This document shows positions 1-9,195 of a stretch of 64,000 nt of DNA, in pieces (position 1 is the first letter of the stretch; each line of letters opens with the position of its first letter). Origin of the DNA: Clostridiales bacterium (GTDB lineage: Bacteria; Bacillota; Clostridia; Christensenellales; UBA1242); contig SVHV01000001.1 in NCBI GenBank assembly GCA_015055605.1, positions 377,026 through 441,025 of the forward strand, in the 5' to 3' direction. The translations under genes and the position numbers were made by a program. A model generated the notes under the pieces. It saw only the letters and a list, made by a program, of their open reading frames with translations, was not told the DNA's origin and made no database searches.

Positions 1-1059
1 CTTGATAACAGGATGCTTAGGCAAGAACACTGTACAACAGTCTTCATAAGGCAAAATTGATGTCTCATAAGTATCAATTTTCTTAGAAATAGCAGTAATT
101 TCTTCTTTGTCAAATGATATAAGAGGTCTAAATATAGGAATATTTTTTACAACATCATTTGTAACAGTCATACTCTCTACTGTTTGACTAGCAACCTGAC
201 CCAAATTCTCCCCTGTTATAATTGACTGGATTTTATTTTGTTCTGATAATCTCTCAGCAATTCTATACATAATTCTACGCATAATAGTAATCATAAATTC
301 ACTATTACACTTATGATGAATTTCCTCTTGAATCTTAGTAAATGAGCAGATATGAAGTTTAAATGAGCCAGTATATTTCTTGATTAATTTAGCAAGAGTG
401 ATAACTTTTTCTTTTGCTGCCTCACTAGTATATGGATAACTATGGAAATGAAGAGCAGATATTCTCATTCCCCTTTTTGCCATCATATATCCTGCAACAG
501 GACTATCTATACCACCAGAAAGAAGCAACATTCCTGTACCAGAAGAACCTATAGGCATACCTCCTACTGCAGGAATAACACTTGAGAATATAAATGTTGA
601 GCCATTTTCTCTAATGTCAACAGACACCTCAACTTCTGGAGTATGCAAATCAACCTTGATTTTAGGATTGTTTTTAAGAATAATACCACCTAATTTAGCA
701 GAATATTCGATAGAAGTCATAGGAAATCTCTTGTCTGCACGATTAAGTGTTACTCTAAATGTTTTTTCTTTTAGTTTAATGGTTGAAACATAGTCATTGA
801 TTGCCTCAACACTAGTCTCAAGCATAACTGCAGGACTAATAGATGTTAGACCAAAAACGGTTTCTAGTGCAGACAAAATTTTCTTCTCTGCTCTATCCTC
901 GTAACCTCTAACATAAAGTCTTTTATTGATAACAACTAACTCACAGTTAAAATCTTTGATTTTATCTTCAATATTTTCTTTTAGAAGTTTCTCAAAGTAA
1001 CCAAAATTTTTACCCTTAAGAAAAATCTCTCCGTATCTAATTAAAATTACCTTTTCCAT
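1..1059 (-). CDS. thiI: tRNA 4-thiouridine synthase ThiI (3' end cut by window edge)
   Basis: ThiI adenylates U8 of tRNA and transfers sulfur to it as 4-thiouridine; it can also serve thiazole synthesis. The frame runs without a stop from the ATG at 1059 to base 1 (353 codons), so the C-terminus lies outside the window. An N-terminal THUMP region covers roughly residues 60-165, and the PP-loop SGGIDSP starts near residue 181. A pair of cysteines (EDCCTVF) near the visible end lies where the family carries a catalytic Cys. The start is set by AAAGGAAATACT before the ATG. It sits 10 nt downstream of a cysteine desulfurase gene, its expected sulfur donor, so the two are very likely one operon. 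Confidence 0.95.
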   Translation of the reverse strand, partial: MEKVILIRYGEIFLKGKNFGYFEKLLKENIEDKIKDFNCELVVINKRLYVRGYEDRAEKKILSALETVFGLTSISPAVMLETSVEAINDYVSTIKLKEKTFRVTLNRADKRFPMTSIEYSAKLGGIILKNNPKIKVDLHTPEVEVSVDIRENGSTFIFSSVIPAVGGMPIGSSGTGMLLLSGGIDSPVAGYMMAKRGMRISALHFHSYPYTSEAAKEKVITLAKLIKKYTGSFKLHICSFTKIQEEIHHKCNSEFMITIMRRIMYRIAERLSEQNKIQSIITGENLGQVASQTVESMTVTNDVVKNIPIFRPLISFDKEEITAISKKIDTYETSILPYEDCCTVFLPKHPVIK

Positions 1060-1069
1060 AGTATTTCCT

Positions 1070-2203
1070 TTATCTAACTTTTGCTAAATACTCTTTCACA
1101 ACATTAATAAGTATTGTAGCCATATTTTCAATTTCTTCTATAGTATTGTTTTTAGAAAAACTGATTCTAATATTACTCTCAATCTCATCTTTTGGACAGC
1201 CCATCGCCTCCAAAATTCTATTACCACTCTTTTTAGATGAACACGCTGAACCATTAGAAACCATAACACCCCTATCGCTTAGCATATTCAAGATAGTTTC
1301 TGCCCTACATCCAATAAAGCTAACCGATAGAACATAAGGAGATGCATTATCCTTAGAATGGATTACATAAACCAATCCACTATCCTCAAGAATATCAATT
1401 AAACGAGTTTTTAAACTTAAAACATATTCACTATTACTCTTAAGATTCTCAGTAGCAATTTCTAGAGCCCTAGACATAGAGTATATTCCTAAAGTGTTTT
1501 CTGTACCACTTCTGAGTCCACCCTCTTGTCCACCACCCAAAATTAATGGCTTTAGTTGGATATTTTTCTTAACATAGAGACCACCAACACCCTTCATACC
1601 ATGAATCTTGTGAGCAGACATTGTAAGCATATCCACCCCTAAGTCCTCCACATTGATATCAAACTTACCAACACCTTGCACAGCATCACAATGAAAAATT
1701 ACTTTAGGGTTAATATCTTTTGCAATTTCAACCAGCGTAGCAATGTCATTAATCGCACCTGTTTCATTACTGGTATACATGATTGATACAATATCAGTAT
1801 CTTCAGTCATATATTTCTCAAACATCTTCGCAGATACTGTGCCGTCCTTTTCTAGAGGAATAAACTCTACATTAAACCCTCTATTTTTGAGTTCAACACC
1901 GACATTATATACACTAGGATGCTCACCCATAGAAACAAGAATTTTTCTAGTATGTTTCTTAACAGTACCCATTAATGCCATATTATTAGCTTCAGTAGCT
2001 GAGCCAGTAAAAATAAAAGAATCAGAGGCAGAAGCACCAATAGAATCTTTTATAGAATTTCTGCAATCTTCAATAAAAGAGGCCACTCCTCTACCTTTAG
2101 CATACAATCCACCAGGATTATAAAAAAGTTCATTATTAAGTTTTTCAAAATCAGCAATAATAGTCTTATCTATTTGTGTTGTACTAGCATTATCAAAAAA
2201 CAT
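1070..2203 (-). CDS. Cysteine desulfurase (NifS/IscS-like), probable sulfur donor to ThiI
   Basis: A PLP-dependent aminotransferase class V enzyme that takes sulfur from L-cysteine as an enzyme persulfide. The PLP lysine is in SAHKIHG (about K199), the pyridoxal-binding HCDAVQG motif precedes it, and the persulfide cysteine is in NGSACSSKK (about C321). The 377-aa length is usual for short NifS-like proteins. AGAGGTAAGG lies just before the ATG at 2203. Because it is coupled to thiI, as in Bacillus nifZ-thiI, I infer a dedicated role in tRNA thiolation rather than general Fe-S assembly. No iscU gene is nearby. Confidence 0.93.
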   Translation of the reverse strand: MFFDNASTTQIDKTIIADFEKLNNELFYNPGGLYAKGRGVASFIEDCRNSIKDSIGASASDSFIFTGSATEANNMALMGTVKKHTRKILVSMGEHPSVYNVGVELKNRGFNVEFIPLEKDGTVSAKMFEKYMTEDTDIVSIMYTSNETGAINDIATLVEIAKDINPKVIFHCDAVQGVGKFDINVEDLGVDMLTMSAHKIHGMKGVGGLYVKKNIQLKPLILGGGQEGGLRSGTENTLGIYSMSRALEIATENLKSNSEYVLSLKTRLIDILEDSGLVYVIHSKDNASPYVLSVSFIGCRAETILNMLSDRGVMVSNGSACSSKKSGNRILEAMGCPKDEIESNIRISFSKNNTIEEIENMATILINVVKEYLAKVR

Positions 2204-2410
2204 ACCTTACCTCTTTTAACCGATATATTTTAACACAACACAATCAAAAATACAATTAGTTTTATTTTATTATTTAATGTAATTATATTCTAAACAAAAA
2301 CTGGATAATTTTATAATCTTTCTCAAATTGCATATTTATATATTTTGTCGTATATTTAAACAGCAACTATAAGAAAACAATTCTTAAAACATATATTCAA
2401 TATTTATTCA

Positions 2411-3166
2411 TTAATACGGAACAAAATTTAATAGCGTATCAAGTGTATCAGAGTATAAATACACCTCTGGCACCTGTCCTACTATAACACTCTCACTAAT
2501 TAGAACTTCTTGCTCAGCCTTAAAAGACCTACTAGAAAGAGGCATTACAACGGCAACTGTAGCATTAATATTTACATATATTTTATGTATAGTCTGATTA
2601 ATACCAGCGCTCTCAAAGTGTGACACAAATTTACAAATCACAGAACCTATAGGTGTCATCTTCACAGATATTCTAGGCCCCCTACCAACAAGAAGAGGAA
2701 CTCCAGTAAATGTTCCTAAAGGAATAGATATGCCATGCTTGCCAAATTCAGCAATTCTAACCTCACAAGTCTGAGCTAAATCCTTGCTAAGATTATTAAT
2801 TTCTAGGCTATTTGCTTGAATCATACTAATATTACCAAACTCATCACTTATTATATTTACAAGGTCATCATATATTATAGAATTCATAACAACATCTGCA
2901 ATAGAATCATTCATTGCTCTAGTAGCCAAAGCCCGCGACTTTATCTCAACAGTATCCATTATAACAGGATTAACCATAAAAGAAAATATAACAAAAAATA
3001 AGCACAATAAAAGCGTAACAACCATAAAAATCTTGTACCTTTTCTTGTGCTTAGTAAATATTTTAATAAACTTACTCTGAATAATCACTTTACTCACATT
3101 GTACTTTATGACAAAAAATATTGGTTTATTTATAAAATAAACGGTTTTTATGTCAAATATTGACAA
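2411..3166 (-). CDS. yunB: Sporulation protein YunB
   Basis: A 251-aa protein matching the YunB family, mother-cell sporulation proteins of unknown biochemical role. It has a basic cytoplasmic N-terminus of about 45 residues, one membrane segment around residues 48-67, and a conserved extracytoplasmic part containing GIPLG-type and PLSSRSF motifs followed by a VPEVY ending. The membrane segment may act as an uncleaved anchor. It is monocistronic or the last gene of the spoVA group, with 48 nt of AT-rich sequence upstream holding a weak inverted repeat. The family assignment rests on recognition of the conserved C-terminal half. Confidence 0.82.
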   Translation of the reverse strand: MSIFDIKTVYFINKPIFFVIKYNVSKVIIQSKFIKIFTKHKKRYKIFMVVTLLLCLFFVIFSFMVNPVIMDTVEIKSRALATRAMNDSIADVVMNSIIYDDLVNIISDEFGNISMIQANSLEINNLSKDLAQTCEVRIAEFGKHGISIPLGTFTGVPLLVGRGPRISVKMTPIGSVICKFVSHFESAGINQTIHKIYVNINATVAVVMPLSSRSFKAEQEVLISESVIVGQVPEVYLYSDTLDTLLNFVPY

Positions 3167-3214
3167 TAAAATAGTTAAACAATGTATATTTATTATATAT
3201 TGTTTATATTTATA

Positions 3215-3580
3215 CTAATACTTTTTGGTTTTACTGCTAAATAACAATGCGAATAAATATGCAAATATAACAGCAGCAGCTATACCACCTGCCGTAGCAG
3301 TAAGACCTCCAGTAAAGACGCCCAATACACCCTTATCTTTAACAGCCTCTATTGCACCACGAGCCAAACTTCTGCCAAAACCAGTTATAGGAACAGTTGC
3401 ACCTGCTGATGCAAAATTCACTATCGGATCATATAGTCCAAAAGCTTCTAAAATCGCACCAATCGATACAAACAAAACTAAAATCCTTGCGCTAGTTAGA
3501 TTTGTTTTAATTATAAGTAATTGACCTAAGAAACATATAAATCCACCAACTAAAAACACTTTTAAATAAGTTATAAGCAC
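3215..3580 (-). CDS. spoVAE: Stage V sporulation protein AE (SpoVAE)
   Basis: A small integral membrane protein of the SpoVA channel that carries Ca2+-dipicolinate into the forespore and out during germination. The 121 residues form about three or four hydrophobic segments with the family's GFGRSLARGAIE motif and a glycine-rich GVFTGGLTATAGG stretch. It starts four bases after spoVAD ends, with GGGGGAT just upstream, so it is translated from the spoVAC-AD-AE message. It resembles SpoVAC, which fits the known homology between the two proteins. Confidence 0.93.
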   Translation of the reverse strand: MLITYLKVFLVGGFICFLGQLLIIKTNLTSARILVLFVSIGAILEAFGLYDPIVNFASAGATVPITGFGRSLARGAIEAVKDKGVLGVFTGGLTATAGGIAAAVIFAYLFALLFSSKTKKY

Positions 3581-3584
3581 ACAA

Positions 3585-4604
3585 CTAATCCCCCTTCCTA
3601 ATTTCTACTGCGTGACATATACCTGGTATAGTATTTCCTTGTTGACTACTGAGGGTACTGAGCAATGCACCAGTTGCAGCAAAAAGAACTCTCTTATATA
3701 CCCCCTCATCAATCTTCTGCATAATATACGAATTAAGCACTACAGCACTACAGCCACAACCACTACCTCCCTGATACACTTTTTGGTCATTACTATATAT
3801 CATTTGACCACAGTCATTATAATTATCTTTGAGCTTATACCCCTTATGTTCCATTAGGTCAAGTAAAATTTCACTACCTAATTTACCCAAATCACCTGTT
3901 ACAATCAAATCATAATCATCAGGCGTAGTATGAGTATCTTCAAAATGTGTTATAAGTGTACTCATTGCAGCAGGAGCCATAGCAGCACCCATATTATTTA
4001 CATCATTAATTCCAAAATCTGTAACCTTACCAAAGGTTGCATTAACTATTTCCTTTTTACTTCCCTTATCAGAAAGAACCGTACAACCTGCACCAGTTAC
4101 AGTCCACTGACTAACAGGTGGTCTCTGATTTCCGAGTTCTAAAGGAAACCTATACTGGCGTTCAACCGTACTAAAGTGACTCCCCGTAGCACAAGCAATT
4201 GTATTAAAATATCCTCCATCAATAAAAGTAGCACCTACAGCTAAAGCCTCTGCCATTGTACTACACGCTCCATACAAGCCTAAAAAAGTCAAATCAAAAT
4301 CTCTTGCTGCAAAGCTAGATGAAATTATTTGATTAAGCAAATCGCCACAAATCAATAAATCTAGGTCTTTACTCTTAACACCAGCATTATCTAAAGCATT
4401 AGCAATAGAATGTTCAATAAGCTTCCTTTCTGCTGATTCATAAGTCTTTTCACCAAAAGTATCGTTTTTTAAAACATAATCATAATACTCTCTAAATGTT
4501 CCATTTCCCTCTTTTTCACCAACAATAGAATAATTCCCTATGATTTTTGCAGAATTAGAAAACATAATAGTCTGCTTACCTAATCGTTTACCCATACCAA
4601 ACAC
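3585..4604 (-). CDS. spoVAD: Stage V sporulation protein AD (SpoVAD)
   Basis: A thiolase-fold protein that binds dipicolinic acid for the SpoVA channel on the outer face of the spore inner membrane. The 339-aa length is typical. The N-terminus carries KRLGKQTIMF, then GACSTMAEALAVG in the position of the thiolase nucleophile loop, and GGSGCGCSA near the C-terminus. It starts one base after spoVAC ends, so the genes are translationally coupled. It shows no transmembrane segment, as expected for this subunit. Confidence 0.96.
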   Translation of the reverse strand: MFGMGKRLGKQTIMFSNSAKIIGNYSIVGEKEGNGTFREYYDYVLKNDTFGEKTYESAERKLIEHSIANALDNAGVKSKDLDLLICGDLLNQIISSSFAARDFDLTFLGLYGACSTMAEALAVGATFIDGGYFNTIACATGSHFSTVERQYRFPLELGNQRPPVSQWTVTGAGCTVLSDKGSKKEIVNATFGKVTDFGINDVNNMGAAMAPAAMSTLITHFEDTHTTPDDYDLIVTGDLGKLGSEILLDLMEHKGYKLKDNYNDCGQMIYSNDQKVYQGGSGCGCSAVVLNSYIMQKIDEGVYKRVLFAATGALLSTLSSQQGNTIPGICHAVEIRKGD

Positions 4605-4605
4605 C

Positions 4606-5052
4606 TTACAAAAATAAATATACTATACCTACAATAATCGATATCGCAACACCATTAACAATTACCGGACCAGCAACACTAAACATCTTTACACACAAAC
4701 CAAAAATAACACCTTCTTTTTTAAACTCCATCGCAGGACTTGTAATAGAGTTTGAAAAACCTGTTATAGGCACAATAGAACCACCTCCAGCAAATACACC
4801 TATCCTATCATACACACCTATACCAGTCAAAAAACTTGCTAAAAATATAAGTATAATAAGCATCCATGTATTAGCAGACTCTATTGACATTGTAGGAAAT
4901 ACATACATCAATGTATCATTAACCCCCTGTCCAATCATACATATTACACCACCAACTATATATGCATATATAAGAGTTGGAAAATTCCTAGTCTTAGGCT
5001 TTTTACTGTTGACATATTCATTATACTTTTTATTACGCTCTACCTTATTCAT
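4606..5052 (-). CDS. spoVAC: Stage V sporulation protein AC (SpoVAC)
   Basis: A SpoVA channel membrane subunit; its Bacillus homologue behaves as a mechanosensitive pore during germination. The 148 residues comprise a basic cytoplasmic N-terminus and about four hydrophobic segments, with the family motif VPITGFSNSI followed by PAMEFKKEG. It is the first gene of spoVAC-AD-AE. There is no spoVAA, spoVAB, spoVAEa or spoVAF here, so this is the minimal clostridial arrangement. The upstream 135-bp gap is shared with the divergent gene at 5188 and I could not place a convincing sigma-G promoter in it. Confidence 0.95.
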   Translation of the reverse strand: MNKVERNKKYNEYVNSKKPKTRNFPTLIYAYIVGGVICMIGQGVNDTLMYVFPTMSIESANTWMLIILIFLASFLTGIGVYDRIGVFAGGGSIVPITGFSNSITSPAMEFKKEGVIFGLCVKMFSVAGPVIVNGVAISIIVGIVYLFL

Positions 5053-5187
5053 ATTTCACCATATAATTATCAATGTTTAATTCTTGAACAAAACAAAAAA
5101 TCTTAAACAAAAACATAAAAAAATAAATAATTTTTACAAAAACAATACAAACTACAAATGTAAAACTTATTTAACAAGGAGTTAAGA

Positions 5188-7422
5188 ATGAAAAAGACAC
5201 TCGTAATCATAACAAGCCTATTTTTAATATGTATAATACTTTTGGGCTGTGGAGAAGCTAATGCAAGTATAACTACTAGCAAAGAATTAAATAAAAATCT
5301 AACAATACTCTCTAATACGGTAAAAAGACTAGACACTGTAGATAATGCATACCTAATCAATGAAGACTTATATTCACTAAATGATGCCAACGCCAATAAA
5401 GTTGCTCAAAAAACAAATAATTATGGCAATATTACTAAACTAGCAAATAGCAACGCTGTTGAAATTATTGATAACGACATCGAAAGTGTTGCAAATAAAA
5501 CAAGTATTACAGAAGACCTAAAGACAGCACTATCTAATGAAATAATCGAAAGATTATACTGTGATGAAAACGGCAATTGTAGATTATGCAAGGACACATT
5601 CACTTGTGACGACAACGGTGTATGCAACAACTGCAATCAAACCATTATTTGTGACGATAATGGTAATTGTAAAGAATGTAAAACATCTATCTGCTTAGAC
5701 AGTAGCAATTCTTGTAGTAATTGTGGTACCAACTGTATTACAACTTCTGACGAAATTTGTCCATCTAGCAATATCAAACCTAGACTAATACAAATATCAA
5801 ATAATAACAAAGAAATCATCGCCACTCCACTTAGCAATACAATAGAAGCAAAGACAACCGAACCTGACACAAGCACACTACCTGTTACCGAAGAAAAAAC
5901 AACAGTTTTATCTAATGAAAATACTAATAACAACCACGCATTGCAAGACAACAACAATAATGAAACTCAAGAAATAGAAAACGAAAAAATTAAACAAACA
6001 AATATAGACACTACAGAAAACTTTACCCAAACCGAAAATAGCAATAACACTCAAGAAGAGAATAACAATAGTAACAACACCATAAGAATCATATACTATA
6101 CAGAAGAAAATTTTGCTCCAGAAATAATTAGGTATAATCCTAGACACATAGCATCATTTAATTATAAAAATGCAACCTCTAGTCTAGAAAATTATATTAA
6201 TAAAATACAAAAGTTATATACAATGACTGCAGATGTAGTTGAAGCAAATAATTCTCTAAGTTCTAAAAAAGATATTATATTAGAAGCAATAACCGAAGCA
6301 AAAAAACTAAATAATTGCATTATAGAAGGCTCTTGCACCCCTAATGAAAATCAAGTTGATGCACTCAATAACTATATTAATGAAATGAAAACAACAATCA
6401 ATAATATTAGAAACTGCAACGGTATGCTTACAAACGAAATCAATAAAATTTCCAGTACAAACAATGGTCTAAGTCAAGGTATTGATGTCATTAGTAGCAA
6501 TTACCTCAAAATATTAAATCAATTAGACACTCGAATCTCTTACCATGAGAATGCAATTGCAACATTAGAACAAATTAAATATATTTTAGAAGAAAGCATC
6601 AGTCAAGAGTCTACACAACCTAATAATAATGAAATTATTTCTGACCCAACCATTAATACAGATAACACATCTACAGAAGATACTACCCCTGCAGATATAG
6701 AGGATACCCAAAACATAGAAAACAACCATGTCGAGAATAACGATACCACAGTAAACGAAGACAATATTATTAATACTCCAAACTATACAGAAGAAACTTC
6801 AAATAATAACGAACTTATTGAAGAAAACAATAATACATCTGAAAATACAAATCCAGATGCAAACAATACTATTGACACACAACCAAACACAATCTCTGAT
6901 AATAATGAAAATATAATTGTAGAAAATAATACAAATACGCAAGAAACTAATATAGAGACACAACAACCAGAAGAAATCTTGACTACAAAGACTTCTGATA
7001 CAAATATTGACACATACAAAGAACCAACCTTTGGTACAAACAATATTGATTCTATGAATAACAACAAGGTTTCTTACGAAGCAAATAATACAGATGAAAA
7101 CATAAATAATGCAGATATTATTAATAATAACAATGCCTTAAATAATTCTAACATTTTAAAAGAAAACAATATTCTATACAACGGCAATAACGGATATGAA
7201 AATAATATCATAAACGAAAACAATATTGGAGAAAATGAATTAGGAAATTATTCATATAGATATGACAATAACGGACATCTATATAATAATACAAACGGAT
7301 TCAACACAAATGCACCATTCAATCAAAACACAAACAGCAACAATGTCAACACATACAAATACAATACAATGATTGACAGCATCAATAGAGGCACAGTCAA
7401 CAATGGAATAAACACATTATAA
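5188..7422 (+). CDS. Unknown Asn-rich secreted protein or lipoprotein with four Cys repeats
   Basis: I do not recognise this 744-aa protein. It begins with a lysine pair and a long hydrophobic segment ending LLGCGEANA, which fits a lipobox with C21 as lipidated residue or signal peptidase cleavage after ANA. Residues 125-180 hold four copies of a roughly 14-residue unit of the form C-D-x-N-G-x-C-x-x-C. Residues about 325-480 look helical. The rest is low-complexity sequence very rich in Asn, Thr, Glu and Ser, and the last 100 residues are Asn/Tyr-rich. AAGGAG precedes the ATG by 7 bases. It lies alone on the plus strand between spoVAC and sigF, with its own terminator. It may be an envelope or spore-surface protein, but this is only inferred from context. 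Confidence 0.8.
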   Translation: MKKTLVIITSLFLICIILLGCGEANASITTSKELNKNLTILSNTVKRLDTVDNAYLINEDLYSLNDANANKVAQKTNNYGNITKLANSNAVEIIDNDIESVANKTSITEDLKTALSNEIIERLYCDENGNCRLCKDTFTCDDNGVCNNCNQTIICDDNGNCKECKTSICLDSSNSCSNCGTNCITTSDEICPSSNIKPRLIQISNNNKEIIATPLSNTIEAKTTEPDTSTLPVTEEKTTVLSNENTNNNHALQDNNNNETQEIENEKIKQTNIDTTENFTQTENSNNTQEENNNSNNTIRIIYYTEENFAPEIIRYNPRHIASFNYKNATSSLENYINKIQKLYTMTADVVEANNSLSSKKDIILEAITEAKKLNNCIIEGSCTPNENQVDALNNYINEMKTTINNIRNCNGMLTNEINKISSTNNGLSQGIDVISSNYLKILNQLDTRISYHENAIATLEQIKYILEESISQESTQPNNNEIISDPTINTDNTSTEDTTPADIEDTQNIENNHVENNDTTVNEDNIINTPNYTEETSNNNELIEENNNTSENTNPDANNTIDTQPNTISDNNENIIVENNTNTQETNIETQQPEEILTTKTSDTNIDTYKEPTFGTNNIDSMNNNKVSYEANNTDENINNADIINNNNALNNSNILKENNILYNGNNGYENNIINENNIGENELGNYSYRYDNNGHLYNNTNGFNTNAPFNQNTNSNNVNTYKYNTMIDSINRGTVNNGINTL

Positions 7423-7423
7423 C

Positions 7424-7480
7424 AAAAAGTATAAGTATTAGAATCATCATATTAGATAATTCTTAATACTTATACTTTTT
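7424..7480. terminator. Bidirectional terminator between the Asn-rich gene and sigF
   Basis: Arms at 7424-7440 and 7464-7480 form a perfect 17-bp stem of AAAAAGTATAAGTATTA and its complement, with poly-A/poly-T ends serving both strands. The right arm overlaps the sigF stop codon. Confidence 0.85.
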
Positions 7481-8201
7481 ATATAAGATACTTTTTCATT
7501 TTCTCTAAAATTTTATTTTCTAATCTACTAACCTGTACTTGAGAAACACCTAATTCAGATGCAATCTCCTTCTGTGTTTTATCCCTAAAATATCGCAAAA
7601 TTATTATTTTTCTATCTCTTAGAGGTAAGTCTTTTATAATACTATATAACACTTCGTTATCTATCTTTTCATCAATACCATTTTCATCCTCAATTTTCTC
7701 TATTAAATATTGCTCTTTACCAGCATCATCTCCCACAGTAGTATAAAGAGAAATAGGCTTATATGCCGAATCCATAACATATACAACCTCAGACTCAGTA
7801 ATATTAAACTCTTTGGCAATAATATCAATAGTTGGACTTTCTTGTTGCTTTGATAAATAATCTTCAATAAATTTATTAATTCTCAAATTGAGTTGTTTGG
7901 TACTTCTAGAGATTTTTATTATACCGTTGTCACGAATAAATCTCTTTACTTCACCTGCAATCATAGGTACTGCATAAGTAGAAAACTTTACACCAAAAAC
8001 TTCATCAAAATTATTGATTGCTTTCAAAAAACCTAAACTACCCAACTGGTAAAGGTCATCAAATTCAATACCCTTATTCATATATCTCTTTATTACACTC
8101 TTAATCAAAGGAGAATTTTCGGTAATAAGTTTTTCTTTTGCTTCATTATCACCATTTTTTGCTAAACTAATCAACTTATTAGTCTCTTCTATATCTAGCA
8201 T
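7479..8201 (-). CDS. sigF: RNA polymerase sporulation sigma factor SigF (SpoIIAC)
   Basis: The first compartment-specific sigma factor of the forespore. The 240 residues show sigma-70 region 2 (LYQLGSLGFLKA, then FSTYAVPMI), region 3 and region 4 with the QKEIASELGVSQVQVSRLE helix-turn-helix. It is the third gene of the spoIIAA-spoIIAB-sigF operon and begins 11 nt after spoIIAB. The upstream anti-sigma pair decides F over the similar sigma G. In Bacillus the spoVA operon follows directly; here an opposite-strand gene is inserted between them. Confidence 0.95.
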   Translation of the reverse strand: MLDIEETNKLISLAKNGDNEAKEKLITENSPLIKSVIKRYMNKGIEFDDLYQLGSLGFLKAINNFDEVFGVKFSTYAVPMIAGEVKRFIRDNGIIKISRSTKQLNLRINKFIEDYLSKQQESPTIDIIAKEFNITESEVVYVMDSAYKPISLYTTVGDDAGKEQYLIEKIEDENGIDEKIDNEVLYSIIKDLPLRDRKIIILRYFRDKTQKEIASELGVSQVQVSRLENKILEKMKKYLI

Positions 8202-8212
8202 ACCTTCCCCTT

Positions 8213-8638
8213 TTATTTTTTTATATACTTAATTAATGTTACAGTCGTGCCATCACCAACTTTAGACGACACATTCATCTCATCCATAAAACCTTCCATT
8301 ACAGTAAAACCCATACCACTCCTCTCCATATCAGCCTTTGTAGTATAAAAAGGTTGAATCGCTTTATGAATATCTGGTATACCAACTCCATTGTCAGACA
8401 CAATAATTGTTATTTGCTCATTCGATATTTTTACACTAATACTGATTAATCCTTCCGTTTCACAATATCCATGTACTATAGCATTTGTTACAGCCTCACT
8501 CACTGCCGTTTTAATATCATTAATATCTTCTATATTTAGTGCTAGATGCGCACAAAAACTCGCCACTGCAAGTCTGGCGAAACCTTCATTTTCAATTAGC
8601 GATGTAAACTGTAACATCATCTCATTCTTATAAGACAT
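8213..8638 (-). CDS. spoIIAB: Anti-sigma F factor / serine kinase SpoIIAB
   Basis: A GHKL-type ATPase that binds and inhibits SigF and phosphorylates SpoIIAA. The N box lies around N52 (EAVTNAIVHG), the G1 box is DNGVGIPD from D82, and the G2 box is RSGMGFTVMEGF. The 141-aa length matches the family. It lies 15 nt downstream of spoIIAA and 11 nt upstream of sigF, with GGAGAATGAAGT before the ATG. Gene order and motifs leave little doubt. Confidence 0.96.
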   Translation of the reverse strand: MSYKNEMMLQFTSLIENEGFARLAVASFCAHLALNIEDINDIKTAVSEAVTNAIVHGYCETEGLISISVKISNEQITIIVSDNGVGIPDIHKAIQPFYTTKADMERSGMGFTVMEGFMDEMNVSSKVGDGTTVTLIKYIKK

Positions 8639-8653
8639 ACTTCATTCTCCTAT

Positions 8654-8962
8654 TTATGAAATTTTTGGCATTATTGTATAAATGCCAGACATTTTAAAAA
8701 TCTTCTCAATAGTTGCAGACGGATTACTAATGTAAATAGATTTATTTTTGCTTTTCAATTTCTTATACCTACCTAACAATACCCCTATACCCGTACTATC
8801 CATAAAATCCAGTTCAGACAACTCTAAAACAACATTAGAAAAACTACTATTTAAAAAACACTCATCTAAATAATTTCTAGTAAAGCTAGCAGTACACTCA
8901 TCTAGTTCGCCCTTTAACATTATATATAGTACATTATCAACAACCTTTGATTTAATATCCAT
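8654..8962 (-). CDS. spoIIAA: Anti-anti-sigma factor SpoIIAA
   Basis: A STAS-domain protein that frees SigF by binding SpoIIAB. The phosphorylated serine is S56 in the MDSTGIG motif. At 102 aa it is slightly shorter than the Bacillus protein. It is the first gene of the operon, with AAGGAGGGCTT before the ATG at 8962. A Spo0A-box match lies about 130 bp upstream (9088-9094). Confidence 0.95.
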   Translation of the reverse strand: MDIKSKVVDNVLYIMLKGELDECTASFTRNYLDECFLNSSFSNVVLELSELDFMDSTGIGVLLGRYKKLKSKNKSIYISNPSATIEKIFKMSGIYTIMPKIS

Positions 8963-9087
8963 AAGCCCTCCTTATCAATAATTTAATGACCAAATGAAGT
9001 CAAATATTAGATATTTTATTAATAATTTAATTTTAACAAAGAAGCTTTTAAAAAGATTAGGATATATAATCATATAAGCGTTATTTT

Positions 9088-9094
9088 TGTCGAA
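9088..9094 (+). promoter_or_regulatory. Spo0A box upstream of spoIIA
   Basis: TGTCGAA in the context TTTTTGTCGAAAAC is an exact match to the 0A-box consensus. On the minus strand it overlaps TCGACA, which is followed after 18 bases by TTATAT, a possible vegetative-type promoter for spoIIAA. Direct Spo0A activation of spoIIA is established in Bacillus and clostridia; binding here is inferred. Confidence 0.6.
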
Positions 9095-9134
9095 AACATT
9101 ATTTAAAAATAATTAATAATTTTACATAAAATTC

Positions 9135-9163
9135 TTGACAACAGTATAAAATTATAGTAGAAT
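9135..9163 (+). promoter_or_regulatory. Promoter of the first tRNA cluster
   Basis: TTGACA, 17-bp spacer, TAGAAT, placed 33 bp before tRNA-Pro. The same architecture precedes every other tRNA unit in the window. Confidence 0.75.
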
Positions 9164-9195
9164 TATCTTGTTATCGCTTAGATATAAGTGAATGA

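Noticed and set aside
3181..3214. Terminator between spoVAE and yunB
   Set aside because: A weak inverted repeat is present but lacks a T tract on the minus strand.
5053..5187. Sigma-G promoter for spoVAC
   Set aside because: No stretch fitted both -35 and -10 consensus at proper spacing.
5421..7067. Minus-strand ORFs opposite the Asn-rich gene
   Set aside because: Hydrophobic shadow frames produced by AAT/AAC-rich coding sequence.
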